Positions 6,389-8,967 of a stretch of 8,967 nucleotides of DNA are shown here, piece by piece (the first letter of the stretch is position 1; each line of letters opens with the position of its first letter). The stretch spans positions 1-8,967 of the forward strand of contig SABF01000049.1 in NCBI GenBank assembly GCA_009929095.1. Reading direction: 5' to 3'. The translations under genes and the position numbers were made by a program. Origin of the DNA: Erysipelotrichia bacterium. Its GTDB lineage: Bacteria; Bacillota_I; Bacilli_A; Erysipelotrichales; Erysipelotrichaceae. The notes under the pieces were generated by a model that was not told the DNA's origin, did no database searches, and saw nothing but the letters and a program-made list of their open reading frames with translations.

Positions 6389-7096
6389 ATGAATAAGAAG
6401 GAAGAAATACTGGATAAGATTCGTGGAAGAGTCATTGTTTCATGTCAGGGAGACCCACTGACAAATCCGATTGGAACACCTGAGAACCTGACACTGATGG
6501 CAAAATGTGCAGTACTTGGCGGATGTGCCGGCTTCAGAGCAAACATGCCATACAATATAGAAGCAATCAAACGTGAGTATCCGGAGATTCCGATGATTGG
6601 TATCTGGAAGATTATGACAGAAGGATGCGATGTATATATCACTCCTACCATGCAGGCAGTTGATAAACTTGTTGAACTTGGCTGTGAAATTATTGCAATG
6701 GATGGCACAGACCGTCTGAATGCCGATGGAAACAAAGCATATACGCTGATTGCCGAGGCAAAGAAAAAATATCCGGATGTGCTGATCATGGCTGACATTG
6801 CAGATCTGAATGATGCAAAGTTATCTGCTGAAGCAGGTGCGGATATCTGTTCAACAACACTGTCCGGCTATACAAGCTATACAAAGGATAAGACAGGGAT
6901 ATGCGATTTCGAATTAGTCCGTCAGATCAAAGAAGCTGATCTTGGAATCTTCATCATCACTGAAGGAAAAATATGGACTCGTGAGGATGCATTGAAAGCA
7001 TATGAGTGCGGAACTGATTCCATAGTAATCGGTACCGCAATTACGAATCCGATTTCTATAACAAAGAGATTTGTTCAGGCAGTAAGCAACAAATAA
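6389..7096 (+). CDS. nanE: N-acetylmannosamine-6-phosphate 2-epimerase
   Basis: A 235-residue TIM-barrel epimerase of normal family length that interconverts ManNAc-6-P and GlcNAc-6-P. Diagnostic elements, in order, are VIVSCQGDPL (15-24), GFRAN (48-52), IGIWK with the presumed catalytic Lys74, DVYITPTMQAVD (81-92), IIAMDGTDR with Asp105, IMADI (133-137), TTLSGYT (156-162), ITEGK with the presumed acid/base Glu192, and GTAITNP...TKRFV (215-229). Canonical NanE has DAT-R where this has DGTDR, a mild change. AGAAAGGA (6376-6383) lies 6 bases before the ATG. Placed after nagA, it feeds ManNAc-6-P into the NagA step, which is the strongest clue that the operon handles N-acetylated hexosamines. 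Confidence 0.92.
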   Translation: MNKKEEILDKIRGRVIVSCQGDPLTNPIGTPENLTLMAKCAVLGGCAGFRANMPYNIEAIKREYPEIPMIGIWKIMTEGCDVYITPTMQAVDKLVELGCEIIAMDGTDRLNADGNKAYTLIAEAKKKYPDVLIMADIADLNDAKLSAEAGADICSTTLSGYTSYTKDKTGICDFELVRQIKEADLGIFIITEGKIWTREDALKAYECGTDSIVIGTAITNPISITKRFVQAVSNK

Positions 7097-7180
7097 TATT
7101 GGCTATAAGGGAATATATATCACATAGGGGCAATGATGAGTATATTCACGAAAGCATAAAAAAGAAAGAAGGGAAGAATT

Positions 7181-7936
7181 ATGTCTTTAGGCTATGCGCT
7201 TTATGTATCAACAGTCTGTACAATCTTCGACTGGTTTGGCTACGGAATGTTCAATCTGGGATTGAATGAACCTGTAGTATGCGGGGCACTGGTTGGCTTG
7301 CTGCTTGGAGATGTTAAGACTGGAATTGTAATCGGCGGGACTTTGCAACTTATTTATTTGGGAGTTATCGGCGTCGGTGCTGCTATTCCTGTAAATAAAA
7401 CAACTGCAACAACGATCGCTGTGGCATTGACAATTGTTTCTAAGACAGATATGAATACAGCAATTGCTCTCGCTGTACCAGTAGCTGTTATGGGCCAGCT
7501 GAGCAACATGCTCGCTTGGACTCTCAACACCTCATTAATGCATATGGCAGATAAGTACGCAGAAAAAGCTGAATATGCAAAAATGAATCGTTTGACATAT
7601 GTTGGGTCGCTGATTTTCTTCATCTGCAAGTTCATTCCGATCTTCCTCTGTATATTCTATGGTTCACCTTTCGTTGCTGCCCTCAACGAGAATATGCCGG
7701 CTTGGATCTCAAATTGGCTTAAGGCAAGTACAGGAATGCTGCCTGCATTAGGATTTGGCATGCTGTTCTCAATGATGTACAAACCGAAATATGTTCCCTA
7801 TTTCATCATTGGATTTGTAATGTGCGCAGTATTTGGCGGATCACTGCTGTCAATCGCATTGTTAGGCATTGCTGCAGCTGTTATTAACTACTATCAGAAC
7901 AATGTAGCAGCTCCAAAGAGAAGAGGTGCAATGTAA
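7181..7936 (+). CDS. PTS mannose/fructose/sorbose-family EIIC membrane component
   Basis: A 251-residue, strongly hydrophobic protein; with IID it forms the sugar-conducting membrane part of a mannose-family permease. The conserved stretch LLGDVKTGIVIGGTLQLIYLG followed by GVGAAIPVNKTTAT (about 41-76) is the family's signature loop. Several membrane segments follow, and there is a short basic C-terminal tail (PKRRGAM). AAGGGA (7169-7174) precedes the ATG by 6 bases. An 84-base gap separates it from nanE, the longest within this operon, so an extra promoter or processing site is possible, though I see no convincing -35/-10 pair. The IID gene starts 2 bases after its stop. Length and motifs appear complete. 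Confidence 0.92.
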   Translation: MSLGYALYVSTVCTIFDWFGYGMFNLGLNEPVVCGALVGLLLGDVKTGIVIGGTLQLIYLGVIGVGAAIPVNKTTATTIAVALTIVSKTDMNTAIALAVPVAVMGQLSNMLAWTLNTSLMHMADKYAEKAEYAKMNRLTYVGSLIFFICKFIPIFLCIFYGSPFVAALNENMPAWISNWLKASTGMLPALGFGMLFSMMYKPKYVPYFIIGFVMCAVFGGSLLSIALLGIAAAVINYYQNNVAAPKRRGAM

Positions 7937-7938
7937 TC

Positions 7939-8802
7939 ATGAGTGAAGCAGAGATGACTGTACAGCAGCCAGAGAATCAGCACGAAATTATTACTCTGAC
8001 TAAGAAAGAGTTTTACAAGCCACTGTGGAGAATTACATTCTTCCCGATGTGCACAATCAACTATGAGCGTTTCCAGACCCTGCAGTATTTCATGGCAATT
8101 TCACCAGTGCTTACAAAACTCTATCCGAATTATGAGGATAAAGTTGAGGCTGGCAAGCGCCACATGGCATTCTTCAATACAACACCTGGACTTTGGCTTG
8201 CATTTATCATGGGTGTATCTGTTGCAACTGAAGAAAAAGCAGCAAATACATCTGATCCGGCCGCTAAAAAGGATCTGCTTGATTCCGTAAACGTAGTAAA
8301 GGCTTCACTGATGGGCCCTCTGGCTGGAATCGGTGACTCTCTTGACGCAACTGTACGTGCAATCTATGGCGCTGTTGCAGCAAGTATCGCAATGGCTGGC
8401 AGTTTCTTCGGTGCAATCTTCGAACTGATCTGTTCCAATCTGTATTATGTTCTGCTGAGCTATTTTACATATCAGTATGGATATAAGAAGGGCATGTCCT
8501 TCTTAAGCGATGTCAATCGCTCCGGTACATTGGATAAGCTGATGGACTGCGCATGCATTCTTGGAATGATGGCAGTAGGCGCACTTGTTCCGTCGTGGGT
8601 TGGATTTAAACTGAATCACGACTTCCTGATCGGCGGATTCACTCTGAACATTCAGACGGCACTGGATGGTATCCTGCCTGGAATTCCACCGCTGGTATTG
8701 ACGCTTGTTCTTGCAAAAGGATATTCTAAAAATGTTTCTTCACTGAAACTTGTTGGTATAATCTTTGTAGCTGCGTTAGTGCTTTCACTGGTTGGATTCT
8801 GA
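7939..8802 (+). CDS. PTS mannose/fructose/sorbose-family EIID membrane component
   Basis: A 287-residue IID subunit, the usual length. After an N-terminal cytoplasmic stretch, the family pattern NYERFQTLQYFMAISPVLTKLY (41-62) is followed by RHMAFFNTTPGLW (74-86), an EE pair in VATEEKAA, and VKASLMGPLAGIGDS (123-138). Hydrophobic segments fill the C-terminal half, ending in VLSLVGF. In most IID proteins the GDS motif is followed by aromatic residues (FW-like); here it is GDSLDATVRAI, so the sugar path or packing may differ. The start is 2 bases after the IIC stop; a purine-rich GAAGAGGTG inside the end of the IIC gene probably serves as its ribosome binding site. It acts with IIC in the inner membrane. 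Confidence 0.92.
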   Translation: MSEAEMTVQQPENQHEIITLTKKEFYKPLWRITFFPMCTINYERFQTLQYFMAISPVLTKLYPNYEDKVEAGKRHMAFFNTTPGLWLAFIMGVSVATEEKAANTSDPAAKKDLLDSVNVVKASLMGPLAGIGDSLDATVRAIYGAVAASIAMAGSFFGAIFELICSNLYYVLLSYFTYQYGYKKGMSFLSDVNRSGTLDKLMDCACILGMMAVGALVPSWVGFKLNHDFLIGGFTLNIQTALDGILPGIPPLVLTLVLAKGYSKNVSSLKLVGIIFVAALVLSLVGF

Positions 8803-8830
8803 TCAGCAGTAATTAATAGGAGGATATACT

Positions 8831-8967
8831 ATGCCGATTGTAAAGTACCGTTTAGACAGCAGAATGCTCCATGGGCAGACTTGTGCTGCATGGGGAACAA
8901 CGCTTCATATTGATGAATACATTGTTGTTAATGAGAAAACAGCCAATGATCCGATGCAGGTCACACT
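8831..8967 (+). CDS. PTS mannose/fructose/sorbose-family EIIB component, N-terminal part (3' end outside window)
   Basis: Only the first 45 codons and part of the 46th are inside the window. The sequence MPIVKYRLDSRMLHGQ places the phosphorylated His at residue 14 in the family motif R-D-R-HGQ, followed by a conserved Trp (21) and IDEYIVVNEKTANDPMQ, typical of IIB domains. EIIB receives phosphate from EIIA and transfers it to the sugar entering through IIC/IID. A perfect AGGAGG (8818-8823) stands 7 bases before the ATG, the strongest ribosome binding site in the operon. Its place after IID, instead of beside IIA, is unusual. The operon must continue to the right of the window. Confidence 0.92.
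   Translation, partial: MPIVKYRLDSRMLHGQTCAAWGTTLHIDEYIVVNEKTANDPMQVT

Overview
The window looks like part of a chromosome from a low-to-moderate GC Bacillota (Firmicutes). The support is strong AGGAG-type ribosome binding sites, tightly packed and overlapping genes on one strand, a mannose-family PTS, and MurR/RpiR-type regulators. A gut anaerobe, possibly Erysipelotrichia-like, is my guess; nothing here fixes the taxon. I see no rRNA, tRNA, CRISPR array, transposase or phage gene.

Layout. (i) 2-601, + strand: the C-terminal part of a ribokinase-like PfkB sugar kinase, cut by the left edge. (ii) 659-1501, + strand: a full-length RpiR-family regulator. (iii) 1502-2338, - strand: a second full-length RpiR-family regulator, convergent with the first, with stop codons directly abutting. 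(iv) 2339-2541: a divergent control region carrying several inverted repeats. (v) 2542-8967, + strand, continuing past the right edge: one probable operon, in the order PTS IIA, three tandem SIS-domain sugar-phosphate proteins, NagA-like deacetylase, NanE epimerase, PTS IIC, PTS IID, PTS IIB (start only).

How the genes may work together (inference). The IIA/IIB/IIC/IID proteins form a mannose-family permease that imports and 6-phosphorylates a sugar. NanE would convert N-acetylmannosamine-6-P to N-acetylglucosamine-6-P, and the NagA-like protein would deacetylate it to glucosamine-6-P. No NagB-type deaminase is present in the window. The three SIS proteins are the obvious candidates for the remaining isomerase/deaminase or sugar-release step. 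The two RpiR proteins also carry SIS domains and probably sense a phosphosugar intermediate, so five SIS-domain genes sit in about 4.5 kb. The substrate is probably an N-acetylated amino sugar (ManNAc, GlcNAc or a derivative), but the sequence does not identify it.

Most worth a second look: the tandem SIS trio, whose first member has lost the glycine/serine motifs kept in the other two; the missing NagB; the altered NagA loop; and the inverted repeats in the divergent promoter region and just upstream of nanE.
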